Shown one piece after another: positions 20,561-30,965 of a stretch of 31,035 bases of DNA; position 1 is the stretch's first letter; every line of letters starts with the position of its first letter. The stretch is taken from assembly GCA_015680685.1 (NCBI GenBank), contig MNCI01025408.1, forward strand, positions 29,774 to 60,808, in the 5' to 3' direction. A model generated the notes under the pieces. That model saw only the letters and a program-made list of their open reading frames with translations. It made no database searches and was not told where the DNA came from. The stretch is from Gnetum montanum (Eukaryota > Streptophyta > Gnetopsida > Gnetales > Gnetaceae). The translations under genes and the position numbers were made by a program.

Positions 20561-20980
20561 CATAGGAAGGTTTGATTTTACATGAAAAACTAAATGTTTT
20601 AAGGATCTTAAGATTTTGTGGTAGAGAATTTTCCTTCAAGGTTATAGTTGAGAAAATAAAGGAATCTAATAAATCTCTAAAAGATAAAGAAAAATTGGTA
20701 ATCTCCCAAGAATGATCCCTTTTCATTTTCATAAGCCATGAGTGGAGGAAATTTCACACTTTGGTATGATGCCATAAAGAAATCGAAGTATTATAAATAA
20801 AAAAAATGGGATTTATAATCCTTTTTAATTACCCAACAATGGATCGATAAGACCAAAAGGAATCTTTTGGAAATGTCAAATGATATAGAGCTAGAGGAGG
20901 GCATTGATTACCATGAAACCTTTCTCTAAGTATTATAGAGGATTTTATTCAGAATAATCATGGATTTGATGACTTATTTT
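20560..20980 (+). pseudogene. Copia pol: start of the reverse transcriptase (5' piece)
   Basis: About 20600-20700 reads DFVVENFPSRL then KIKESNKSLKDKEKLV, like the segment after copia integrase (SRDV-F-E-FP-K). About 20765-20940 contains WYDAIKKSKYYK, KKWDL, then GIDYHETFL, which correspond to the first conserved copia RT blocks (AI-E---L--N-TW-L and KG-DY-ETF-PV). It ends with RIIMDLMTYF at 20951-20980, where the insertion begins. Several stops are present. Together with the piece at 22396 onward it would form one RT domain. Confidence 0.75.
20951..20980 (+). repeat. Left copy of the 30-bp direct repeat flanking the MCTP insert
   Basis: This 30-base segment (starting AGAATAATCATGG, ending TGACTTATTTT) matches 22396-22425 at 26 of 30 positions. 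Both copies lie in the copia RT frame and encode RIIM-L-T-F. Confidence 0.9.
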
Positions 20981-22395
20981 ATTAATCTTGATGTCCTTTG
21001 GGAAATTGGGATTGTTAGGCCACTTTGATGTTCCCCCTTTAGCTACAAATTGTCAGAAAAAAATGCCACTATGATCACAGTGTAGGGATCATAGACCTCT
21101 CATGTGTACTACTCATTCCACTTGGGATTAAAGCCCTTAATGATAGTCCTAGTCCTAATCCACTTTTGGTTGTGCTTGGAAACACAATATGCATTAGTGG
21201 CTTCCTTAGCATCCGTAATATTCATGGGCAAAGGGTTTTGGGCACTCAAATTATCAACTTCTAGGATTCCAATTGAAGGCTTCCATAGCTACTTAGCAGT
21301 GGGTATGAGATCACTGTTATATAGGATGGACTCATTAAGAACATGGTGACCACCATCAAGATAGGCCCTAAGATGAATCCCACTAAGAGCCTTGCCACTT
21401 GCATCTTTCTCATTCTTCTTCTCTCCATCATTTACATTGGGTTTATCTAAAAAGAACCACTTTGAATTCATAGGCTTCTAATCAAACCTTCTCTTAGGTA
21501 GAGAAAGAGAAATAGTGGGCTTTCCAAGAACCTCATCCTTTTTGGGTCTAACCCCATTTTCCATAGTTAGCAGCAAAAAACAAAGAATCCTCATTCCATA
21601 GAGGATTGGATCTACTCATGTCCTAAGCAAGACTTTCCCTAAGAAACTAGCTTCCAAGCTACACTTTGATACTAAGCTGTAGAAGAAACCCACTTTTAGC
21701 CTTATGACATTCCACAATTTTAGAGACAAGTACACCTTGGAATTTATGTTGGTGACCACTTCACCATTGCCAGTAGTTGCATCAGAATGTCAAGCTTTAG
21801 GAAATGCTTCATTAGCCTAAGTACCCATCCAAATAGACAGCATAAGCTCTTCCTTTGACCTTTGTCTCTCCCTTTTTTTCCTCAAGCCTATACCACTAGG
21901 GAGCTAGAGGAATATCATGGGGAACTCTTGTATGTACCTTAGCAACATTAAACATGATAGTCCCCACAAAATCATCCTTCCTAGCTACCTTATCCTTGAC
22001 AAAAACCTCTAGCAAGGAAGCTTGTAATCCCTCCTTGGAAAATGCAAATATCTAGTTCCACTTAGGATCATTCTTCTGCTCAACAAGCTTGTTGGTGCCC
22101 TTGTTGTTGCTAGGCTTGACTTCTCTATAGGCATTAGAACCAATACTAGGGTCCTTAGCTACAAAGAAACCCCTAACCTTGAGAACTCTAACATAGAGAT
22201 ACAACATCTGCTCCACCAAATCATAGGCATTGGAAGACTTATCTCTAAAAACTAAATGTGGATTGATTTCATTCAAAAAAAATCCATAGGAGCAGCAAAA
22301 GTAAAGGTTATTATTGCCACTACATGCACCAGGATTCTCTTGGGTTCTACTCCTTTTTGAGCAGTAGCTATAGCTTTGCCAAGCTACTACTGATG
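20977..22395 (-). pseudogene. MCTP (multiple C2 domain and transmembrane protein) gene fragment inside the copia RT
   Basis: The minus strand reads as the middle of a plant MCTP/FT-interacting-like protein. In order from 22276: NEINPHLVF, SSNAYDLVEQMLYLYVRVLK (start of a C2 domain), AKDPSIGS, KNDPKWN, IFAFSKEGLQASLLEVFVKD, DDFVGTIMFNVAKV, WYRLEEKKGETKVKG; then NINSKVYLSLKLW at about 21750 (next C2 start); KWFFLDKPN, SGIHLRAYLDGGHHVLNES and DLIPTAK (21471-21289); then LWKPSIGILEV, TNAYCVSKHNQKWIRTRTI, GFNPKWNE and EVYDPYTVIIVAFF (third C2), ending near 20977. Roughly three C2 domains are covered; the first C2 and the C-terminal membrane segment of the family are absent. Stops and frameshifts abound. 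MCTPs tether ER to plasma membrane, for example at plasmodesmata; this copy is dead. Confidence 0.9.
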
Positions 22396-22425
22396 AGAAT
22401 TATCATGGTTTTGGTGACTCATTTT
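22396..22425 (+). repeat. Right copy of the 30-bp direct repeat flanking the MCTP insert
   Basis: This segment (starting AGAATTATCATGG, ending TGACTCATTTT) encodes RIIMVLVTHF in the copia frame and continues directly into the conserved DLEVHHIDVKN block, so this copy looks like the original context. Confidence 0.9.
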
Positions 22426-23010
22426 GACTTGGAGGTTCACCACATAGATGTGAAAAATGATGTTTTCTTAAGGATTTCAATAAAGATAGTCACTTGAATT
22501 TGCAAGTTAGATAAATAACACAAGTCTCCAAACAATGGTATAAAAAGTTTCACAATATTATGATAGCTTAAGAATAGTGGGAGTAAATTATTTGCTTGAT
22601 CTTATACATAGGTGACATTATACTTACAAGTAGTGACTTAGGCTTATTCCTTTATCAAAAGGTTTAAGAAGAAGGATAGCTTACCCTCTTGAAAGGAGAT
22701 GAAGATCCTTGTAAAGAAATGCCCATGAAATTCCTTAAAGATAGAATTTAATACATGTGATAAAGTTATTTCACAAGCAAGATGGTTAAAAAATAAAGAA
22801 ATGTTATTTTTGGTCTAAAGTCATTGGATTTATAGTAAGACCAATAAGGAATTATTATAGTAACTTAGTCGCAATTTTATCTTATGATAAGAGTGGTGAA
22901 AGTGGAAGTTATAGCAAATATATTGATATAAAGTACCTTGCTGTTAAAGATAGAAAATAAAGAAGCATGAGGTTGATATTCACCATATGAGTACTAAGCT
23001 GATTATTTTG
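22396..23010 (+). pseudogene. Copia pol: remainder of reverse transcriptase and RNase H
   Basis: VTHFDLEVHHIDVKNDVFL at 22414-22470 is the conserved copia RT block containing the first catalytic Asp. ICKLDK and SKQWYKKFHNIM follow (about 22500-22560; a segment of about six residues seems deleted between them). The YVDD catalytic box appears as LILYIGD (22596-22616), so the first Asp of the pair is Gly. The C-terminal RNase H landmark is SKYIDIKYLAVKDR at about 22911-22956. Stops and frameshifts occur throughout. RT and RNase H would have made element cDNA; this copy cannot. Confidence 0.85.
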
Positions 23011-23413
23011 ATCCATGACTAAAGAATGACATACAATTCATGTGGATTATATGAAACTTATTTAATCCATATGTAGTTTGCTTCTTACTCTTATATATAC
23101 ACCACTAAATAAGTTTTGGATAATAAATGGCATATTTGAAGTGCACATAAAGATTATGTCATATCCATTGCAATAACTAAAGTAGGACCCAAAATGATTT
23201 AATTTATTAAACATCATTTGTAAAGAAATAGCTCATAAAGAGTTCACTTAAGGAATGTCATGCATTGTAATACATGGAAGGAAATATTCAAACTTGTGGA
23301 TATGACTACCATGATTCATGTATTTAGACTATTTATTTGAATTAGAATTATAGCTAGAAGAAAAGTATGGTCATGATATAGTTGTAAAAATACAATGTTG
23401 ATAAAGTAGACCA

Positions 23414-23423
23414 AGTGTGAGAA
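23414..23423 (+). other. Copia polypurine tract
   Basis: AGTGTGAGAA directly precedes the 3' LTR. Copia elements commonly have AGTGGGAGAA here, so one G appears changed to T. It primes plus-strand DNA synthesis. Confidence 0.75.
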
Positions 23424-24055
23424 TGTACGAATAAATGACCCACTTTTCATAGGTATTGATTAATTAAAGATTTATTATCTTATAACAATCATCATTATGG
23501 TTACGGTAGTTTAACACTACTCTAGTTATGGAGCATTAATGCTTCCATGATGGAGGGAAGCACTAATTCCATTCCATTCAAGATTGTTGGGGTCCCTTGC
23601 CTAGCCTATAAAATGTGATTTACCTTGTCATCAAGATGAATTGAATCAAATGCAAATAAGATCCAATTCAGTTGCAACAATAGGAATAGGAAAGAAGACC
23701 CTTAATAAAGCTCACTCTGAGCATAGTTCAACCTATGAAGGCTATTTAACTATATTTTTTCTTTATAGAGCTTTTAAGATTTTGCTATGCTATTTTCTTT
23801 TACCATCCATAAAAGTCATAATAGCTTTGGTGTTCTCTTCTAGCTATTATGTTTCAATTTTTGTTTCTACAAGTTCTTATCAGTGGATGAAAGTATTTTA
23901 TTTATACTAAGTTATTTCTTGTTCATTCATAAAATTATATTTTGTTTTATCTACTATTAATAGGCTATATTTTTGAATATTTGAGCAATATAGAAATCCC
24001 TATTACTTTGGCTTAACTCTGGTTAATAGGAAGATCCTGAAATAAATTTTTAACC
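23424..24055 (+). repeat. Copia 3' LTR
   Basis: It starts TGTACGAATAAATGACCC, same length as the 5' copy. It keeps a TATA box (TATAAAA, 23607-23613) at the expected place and AATAAA at about 23705. It ends TTTTTAACC where the 5' copy ends AACA, so the terminal CA has changed or the end is shifted by a base. Confidence 0.92.
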
Positions 24056-25227
24056 ACAAATTATTTCTTGCTAAGATATTTTATGATATCAAGAGGTGTT
24101 TTGAATTCTTTTTCAAGGCTGTTAACTAGCCACTAATAGTGAATAACATTTTTTAAAGAAGTTGTTAAAAGAAGTTACCAAACTGCAGCCCTAGGTTAAT
24201 GGTTTATAATTACCAAATGAAAAGGTACACAAAAAATGGAAATGATTACATAGAGAATTGAGTCAAAAGTAAAGTTTAAATAACTTATTTCCAACTACAT
24301 GCATAAAAAATCAATCATGAAACCAACAATATGATGAAAGAAAAATGTATACAAATTTCTAGGAAAATTAGCTTTACAATAGTAAGTAGTTGTAACCTAA
24401 GACAATTGAAAAATGCTTGAAATTAGTAATAAAAAAATTATATGAAGGAGAATATGCAAGAATAATATTTGATATTAACATATGTTACTTAGGCCAATTT
24501 GAGAAAAATTTATTACATAAATGTGAAAACATGTTGAGAGATTAAGAGAAGATTCAATTCATTGTATCAAAGTAATATTATTCAAATAAGAGTATCAATA
24601 TAGTAGGATGATGGTGGGGCGAATGTTCATAATCTTTTATGGACATGGAAATTTAATAAACTTTTTCTAAACTTTACAAGAAATTTTTTGTTAAATTTCT
24701 AATTTTGAAAATTTTTCCTTAACACCAAAAATTTTGTTAAATTTCTAATTATCTCTTAATATCCCTTATAGCAAATAATTTATCATGAAAATTGCACCTG
24801 GAGCTACACCTAAATTGTAAAAATCAAGAGCAATAGCTTAACAATTGCTACAACCACCATAGATAGAAAAAGAGAAATAGAGCTTTTGTAGCTACCACTA
24901 AACATGTACAATAGCTACAACAATGGCAAGAATACTCACATGTATGCCCTGTTGCTGATGCTCATGCTAATAGCCACAGTAACAATGTCACAAGTCAATG
25001 CACCAATGTGGCTACAACACATGCTAGGGACAAGGTTATTGTTGTTTCCATTAAGTAATTATAAAGCCTATGATGTGGTTGGTGAGCGCATGGGTATGTA
25101 TGTTGTTAATATTTTATTTATGTACATGGATAATGTATCATCATGCTCACAGATGTGTTTCATGTTGACATGAATGCATATCATGCTGATAATGAAAAAT
25201 TGCAACTTGCATATGCTCACATCTCTT
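24056..25227. other. AT-rich spacer between copia element and tandem array
   Basis: No known domain was recognised. A 19-bp word, TTTTGTTAAATTTCTAATT, occurs twice close together (about 24687 and 24731). From 24904 an open frame of 89 codons begins with a hydrophobic stretch (MYALLLMLMLIATVTMSQV) that resembles a signal peptide, but there is no homology I recognise and the region has no promoter context, so I do not call a gene. Confidence 0.45.
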
Positions 25228-28200
25228 AGTGTGCATCATAAATTGCGAGGCAATGCAACTAGCACCCTCCTACAGTCCCAACTAGAAGGTATTCTAACCT
25301 TTCAAAAGGGAAGAATTACTTGGAGTTTGAGATTATCAGAATGCAAAACATCATCCAGAGGGCTAAAGATCATCTAGAAGGCATCTAGGGCTTTTAGAAG
25401 GGAATACTGTTTTAGTGTTTGTGGCTTCTAAAAGACAGAGGGACATTCAATAGCAAGTGTTATGTAAACTTTGAGGTAATGCAACTAGCACCTACCCATA
25501 GTCCCAACCAAAATGCATTCAAACCATTCTAAAAGGGAACAATGGTTAGAGTTTGAGGCTACCAAAAGGTTAATGATCATCTGGCAGGTTGAAGCTCATC
25601 CAGAAGGCATCCAAGCCTTCTGGAAGAAAATAATTGGTTGGAGTTGATGGCTTCTAGAAGGTAGAGGATCATCAAGTAGTAAGTGCTACATAAAGTACGA
25701 GGTAGTGCTTTTAGCACCCTCCCACAGTCCCAATTAGAAGGCATTAAAACCTTCTAGAAGGGAACAATTGCTTGGAGTTTGAGGATATTAGAAGGCAGAG
25801 GATCATCCAAAAGGCCAAAGATCATCCAAAAGGCATCCAAACCTTCCAAAATGAAATAATTGGTTGGAGTTTGTGGATTTTGGAAGGTAAAGGATCATTC
25901 AATAGCAAGTGCTACATAAACTACGATGTACTAGCACCTATTCACAGTCCCAACCAAAAGGCATTTTAAACTTTTGGAAGGAAATAATTACTTGGAGTTT
26001 GAGGCTATTAGAAGGTAGAGGGTCATCCAAAAGGCTTGAGATCATCCAGAAGGCATCGAGGCCTTTTGTTAGAAAATAATTGGTTGGAGTTTGTGGCTTT
26101 TGATATGCATAGGATCATCCAGTAGTAGGTGCTATGTAAACTGTGAGGTAGTGTGACTAGCATCCTCCTTCAATCCCAACTAGCATTGAAACCTTCTGAA
26201 AGGAAATAACTGCTTAGAGTTTGAGGCTACTAGATTGTTGAGGATCATGTCGAAGACTAAAATCATCTGGAAGGTATCTAGGCCTTATGGAAGAGAATAA
26301 TTATTTGGATTTTGTTACTTCTAGAAGGCATAGGATCATTCGGTAGGAAGTGCTATGTAAACTACAATAAAGTGTAACTAGCACCCTCTTGCAGTCCCAA
26401 ATAGAAGGCATTCAATCATTTTGAAAGGAATTAATTACTTGGAGTTTCAAGATACCTAAAGGTTGAGGGTCATCCAAAAGGCTAAAGATCATCTAGAAGG
26501 CATCTAGGACTTCTGAAAGAAAATAATTAGTTGGAGCTTATGGCTTCCAGAAGGTAAAGGGTCATTTTGTAGCAAGTGCTACATACATTACGAGGTAGTG
26601 CAACTAACACTCTCTCGTAGTCATAACTAAAAGGTATTCAAACCTTCCATAAGGGAACAATTTCTTGGAGTTTGAGGCTATTGAAAGGTAGAGGGTCATC
26701 CAAAAGGCATCCAAGCCTTCTGAAAGGGAATAATTGGTTCGAGTTTGTATCTTTCAAAAGGTAAAGGATCCTCCAATAGTAAGTGCTACGTAAACTATGA
26801 GGCAGTGTGACTAGCACACACACACATAGTCCCAACCAAAAAACATTTAGACCGTCTAAAAGGGACTAATTTCTTAGAGTGTGAGGCTACTAGAAGGATG
26901 AGGGTTATCTATAAGGTTACAGATCATCTAGAAGGCATTCAGGCCTTCCAAAAGAGAATAATTGTTTTGAGTTTCTATCTTCCAAAAGGTAGAGGATCAT
27001 CTGGTAGCAAGTGCTACATAAACTACAAGGTAGTGCAATGAGCACCCTCCTACAATCACAATCAGAAGACATTCAATCCTTCTAGAAGGGAACAACTACT
27101 TGGCATTCAAGGTTATTAAAAGGCTGAGGATCATCCAAAAGGTTGAAGATCATTCAAAAGGCATCCATGCCTTCCAAAAAGAAATAATAGGTTAGAGTTT
27201 ATGACTTTCAAAAAATAGAGGGTCATTTAGTAGCAAGTGCTACAACATAAACTACGAAGTAGTGTGACTAGCACCTTCCTATAGTCTCAACTAGAAGGCA
27301 TTAAAACCTTCTAGAAGAAAATAATTACTTGGAGTTTGTGGCTACTAAAAGGCAAAGAATCATCCGGAAGGCTAGAGATCATTTGAAAGGCATATAGGCC
27401 TTCTAGTAGGGAATAATTGGTTGGAGTTTATGGCTTCCAAAAGATAGAGGTTCAACTAGTAACAAGTGCTATGTAAACTGCTTATAGTCCCAAGTAGAAG
27501 GCATTCAAACCTTCCATAAAGAAAAACTTTCTTAGACTTTATCACTACCAAAAGGTAGAGGATCATTTGGAAGACTAAAGATCATCTGAAAGACATCTAG
27601 GCCTTTTGGAAGGGAATAATTGGTTGGAGTTTGTGGCTTCTATAAGGTATAGGATCATTTGGTAGTAAGTGCTATGTAAACTATGAGGTAGTGTGACTAG
27701 CACCCACCTGCAATTCCAATCGGTAGGCATTCAAACCTTCTAGAAGCAAATAATTCCTTGGATTTTGAGGCTACCAAAAGGTAGAGGATCATCTAGAAGG
27801 TTGAAGAGCATCTAGAAGGCATTTAAGCCTTCCAAAAGAGAATAATTGGTTGGAGTTTATGGTTTCTAGAAGGCAAAGGATCATCTATTAGTAACTACTA
27901 TGTAAACTGTAAGGCAATGTGACTAGCACTCACCTTTACTCCCAATCAAAAGGCATTCAAACCTTTCATAAGGAAAAAATTTCTTAAAGTTTGAGGCTAT
28001 CGAAAGGTGAAGGATCATTCAAAAGGCATTCAAGCCTTCCAAAAGGGAATAACTAGTTGGAGTTTATGGATTCCATAAGATAGAGAGTCATATGATAGTA
28101 AGTGCTACATAAACTAGAGGCAATGCAACTAGCACTCACCTGCAGTCCCAATTGGAAGGCATTCAAGTCTTCTCGAGGGGAACAATTGCTTGGATTTTGA

Positions 28201-29730
28201 GGCTACCAGAAGGCTTAGGGTCATTCAAAAGGTTGAAGATCATCTAGAAGGCATCCAAGTCTTCCAAAAGGAAATAATTGGTTGGAGTTTATGGCTTCTA
28301 GAAGGTAGAGGATTATCCAGTAGTAGGTGCTACGTAAACTATGAAGTAGTGCAACTAGCATCCTCTCACAATCCTAATCGAAAGATATTGAAAACTTTGA
28401 GAAGGAAATAATTGCTTGGAGTTTGAGACTACTAAAAGGAAAAGGATCATCCAAAAGTCTTAAGATCATTTGGAAAGCATCTAGACCTTCTAGTAGAAAA
28501 TAATTGGTTGGTTTTGGTGGCTTTTGAAAGTGGAGGATCATCTGGTAGCAAGTGATATGTAAACTACGAGGCAATGTGACTAGAACCCTCTTGCAGTTCC
28601 AATTGAAAGGTATTCAAACCTTTTGGAAGGAAATAATTCTTGGAATTTGAGACTACTAGAAGTCTAAGGATCATCTGAAAGGTTGAAGCTCATACAAAAG
28701 GCATCCAAGCCTTCTGAAAGGAAATAATTGGTTGGAGTTTGTAGCTATTGGAAGGTAGAGGATCATCTAGTAGCAAGTGCTACATAAATTGTGAGGAAAT
28801 GCTTTTAGCACCCTCTCATAGTCCCAACCAGAAGGCATTAAAACCTTTCAAAAGGGAACAACTACTTGGAGTTTGAGACTACTAGAAGGTAGAGGGTCAT
28901 CTAGAAGGTTGAAGATCATCTAGAAGGCATCCAAGCCTTCTAGAAGAAAATAATTACTTAGAGTGTATGGCTTCTGGGAGGAAAAGGGTCATCCAATAGT
29001 AAGTGCTAGGTAAACTATGAGGTAGTGCAACTAGCACTTGCCATTAGTCCCAACTAGCAGGCATTAAAATATTCTCACATGAAACAATTGCTTGGAGTTT
29101 GAGGCTATCCAAAGGCTAAAGATTATCTGTAAGGTATCCAAGCCTTTTTGATAGGAAATAATTGGTTAGAGTCTAGAAGGAAAATGGTCATCCAATAGCA
29201 AGTTCTACATAAACTATTAGGTAGTGTGACTAGCATCCACCTGTAGTTCCAACCAGAAGGCATTCAAACCTTCCAGAAGGGGATAATAGCTTGGGGTTTA
29301 AGGCTACCAAAAGGATAAAGATCATTTGAAAGGCATCTAGGCCTTTCAGTAGGGAATAATTTGTTGGGGTTACTTTCAAAAGACAAAGGGTCATTCATTA
29401 GCAAGTGATACATAAACCAAATCGCATTTAAACCTTTTGGAAGGGAACAATTGCTTGGAGTTTGAGACTACTAGAAGGTAGAGGATCATCCAGAAGGATG
29501 AATATCAACTAGAAGGCATTCAAAGATTTTAGAAGGAAATAATTGCTTGGACTTTGTGGCTTCTAGAAGGTAGAGGGTCATTTTGTAGTAAGGTCTAGGT
29601 AAATTGTAAGGCAGTGCAACTACCACCCTCCCATAGTCCCAACTGGAGGACATTAAAACCTACCAAAAGGGAACAACTACTTAGATTTTTAAGATACTAG
29701 AAGGCATAGGATCATCCAAAAGGTTGATGT
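25228..29730. repeat. Tandem array of about 20 copies of a 226-bp unit
   Basis: The marker AGTCCCAAC (or a one- or two-base variant) recurs at 25274, 25500, 25726, 25946, 26172, 26393, 26619, 26828, 27054, 27283, 27486, 27712, 27938, 28144, 28370, 28595, 28820, 29046, 29245, about 29417 and 29634. The commonest spacing is 226, with shorter units of 199-209 and one near 172. Each unit has two related halves, each starting AAGGCAT-CAA-CCTTCTAGAAGG followed by GGAATAATT-TTGGAGTTT, and ends with TAGCAAGTGCTACATAAACTACGAGGTAGTG-like sequence containing the inverted repeat TAGCA-AG-TGCTA. Copies are diverged from each other. Forward open stretches of 65-73 codons occur in some units, but 226 is not a multiple of three, so these are not a repeated protein. 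Confidence 0.95.
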
Positions 29731-30830
29731 TGTGGGGTCAGAGCTATTCATTACCTTCAAAATTTATTGCACAGAGATACTGCTAATGTAATGGGTTTTT
29801 TGTTTAGTCTCTTGTTTAACCAAGATATGAAAATTAAAATGTTATTTCATGCATATGGATGTTTAGCTTTTTCTCTTATAGTTTCTTGATAATGATACAT
29901 TGTAAAAACTCTATGTAAATGCACATTTCAAGATTGTATACCCATGACTTTAAAAAAATGAATATAAATGATGATTAAGAGAATGGAATAGAGAAATATA
30001 TGAAATTTTATTTAACCACAATTTTTCTACTAGTCTACCGACAAGAACCCTAATTTTTTTAGAAGTGTAATAAATTCATGTGGTTCAATCATTGAACTCA
30101 AGAAAACATCTTTTGTAAAATATAAATACATTGATTCATAAATTATGAAACTAAATTATTCTTATCTTATTAAATCATGGGTAGCTTTGGGCCTTCTAAT
30201 GTTGACTTCTCTGATTCTTAATACCTTTACCCACTCTAATCTTGTCCTTGGACAACATAGGCATCTAGTAGAGTGTCCAATTTTTTTCTTTGATGTTAGT
30301 AAAACATAATATAACTTTGACGAAACACAAGATACCTATGGTATAAACTCAAGTAAAAATAATATTTTTGTCCATGGCATAGTCTTATGATAGGATTTAT
30401 TACTAATTAATCCTATGATACTCTACTTTTCTTTTTGATTGCTTCCAAGTTTTCTCAAAGTTTAAAGGTTATTCTTATAAACTTATGTACTTTCTATTTT
30501 TCATTAGATTGATTAGGATCAGTAAATTTTAATTTAAACCTCATAGATGTAAGTATTTTACCTTTTTTCTAAGGTTACTTGGGAGCATGTACAGGTTCAT
30601 AATTGTGGAATAACATTCCAATTTGGAGTATTTCAGTCAGCATTAGATATGCTTTAAAAAAAAGACAAAAAGGAAGAAGCCTTAAGCCATAGAAGTTAAT
30701 GGTAATAGAATATATCATTTGACTATTCCATATGAAATCCTTGGTAAATTCTTGAAATTACTTATAATGCTATGGATATGATCTTCTTGAAAAATTACCT
30801 TTCCTGTTATCTTGTTTAATAATAGTGATG
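29731..30830. other. AT-rich spacer
   Basis: No coding sequence, repeat or element boundary was recognised. The array breaks off inside a unit near 29730 (after GGATCATCCAAAAGGTTGA). Confidence 0.5.
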
Positions 30831-30965
30831 AGTTGCGAGGTACCCCTACACTCCACCATACGAATACGAGCGTACACGCGCGATCCGGTCGAACTCCGCA
30901 GACTAAATGCCTTAACGCCACAAGAAACACTTGGGGTTAATCGTTCGTTGTCTTCCCAGGCTTGC
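30831..30965. other. CpG-dense patch at the right edge
   Basis: About 13 CpGs fall within roughly 125 bases (for example ACGAATACGAGCG and ACACGCGCGATCCGGTCGA), in contrast to the CpG-poor DNA on its left. A minus-strand open stretch (30930-30715) crosses it without known motifs. It could be the edge of a gene or of a younger element continuing beyond the window. Confidence 0.4.

Larger units (their letters stand above)
18453..24055 (+). mobile_element. Ty1/copia LTR retrotransposon carrying an inserted host-gene fragment
   Basis: Two direct repeats of 632 bp (18453-19084 and 23424-24055) flank an internal region with a tRNA-iMet primer-binding site after the first and a purine-rich tract before the second. 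Recognisable pol pieces are in copia order and plus orientation: RT at about 20770-20980 and 22396-22640, and RNase H end at about 22820-23000. Flanking pentamers are GCAAA (18448-18452) and ACAAA (24056-24060), a probable 5-bp target duplication with one change. Gag and integrase could not be recognised in 19100-20560, so most of that part is lost or decayed. A 1.4-kb antisense gene fragment splits the RT. The element is old: LTRs differ at many sites. Confidence 0.9.

Noticed and set aside
21104-21349. Plus-strand open frame of 81 codons as a gene
   Set aside because: It is the antisense shadow of the MCTP coding fragment, which shows clear family motifs on the minus strand.
24904-25173. 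Small secreted protein beginning with a hydrophobic stretch
   Set aside because: No homology is recognised, there is no promoter or splice context, and it sits in AT-rich decayed DNA next to the tandem array; chance is the simpler explanation.
28190-28411. A repeated small protein encoded by the 226-bp array (65-73-codon frames on the plus strand, others on the minus strand)
   Set aside because: The unit length is not a multiple of three, most units have stops in that frame, and both strands give comparable frames.
25228-29730. CRISPR-like array
   Set aside because: The repeat is 226 bp with no short direct repeats separated by unique spacers, and the window is clearly from a plant nuclear genome.
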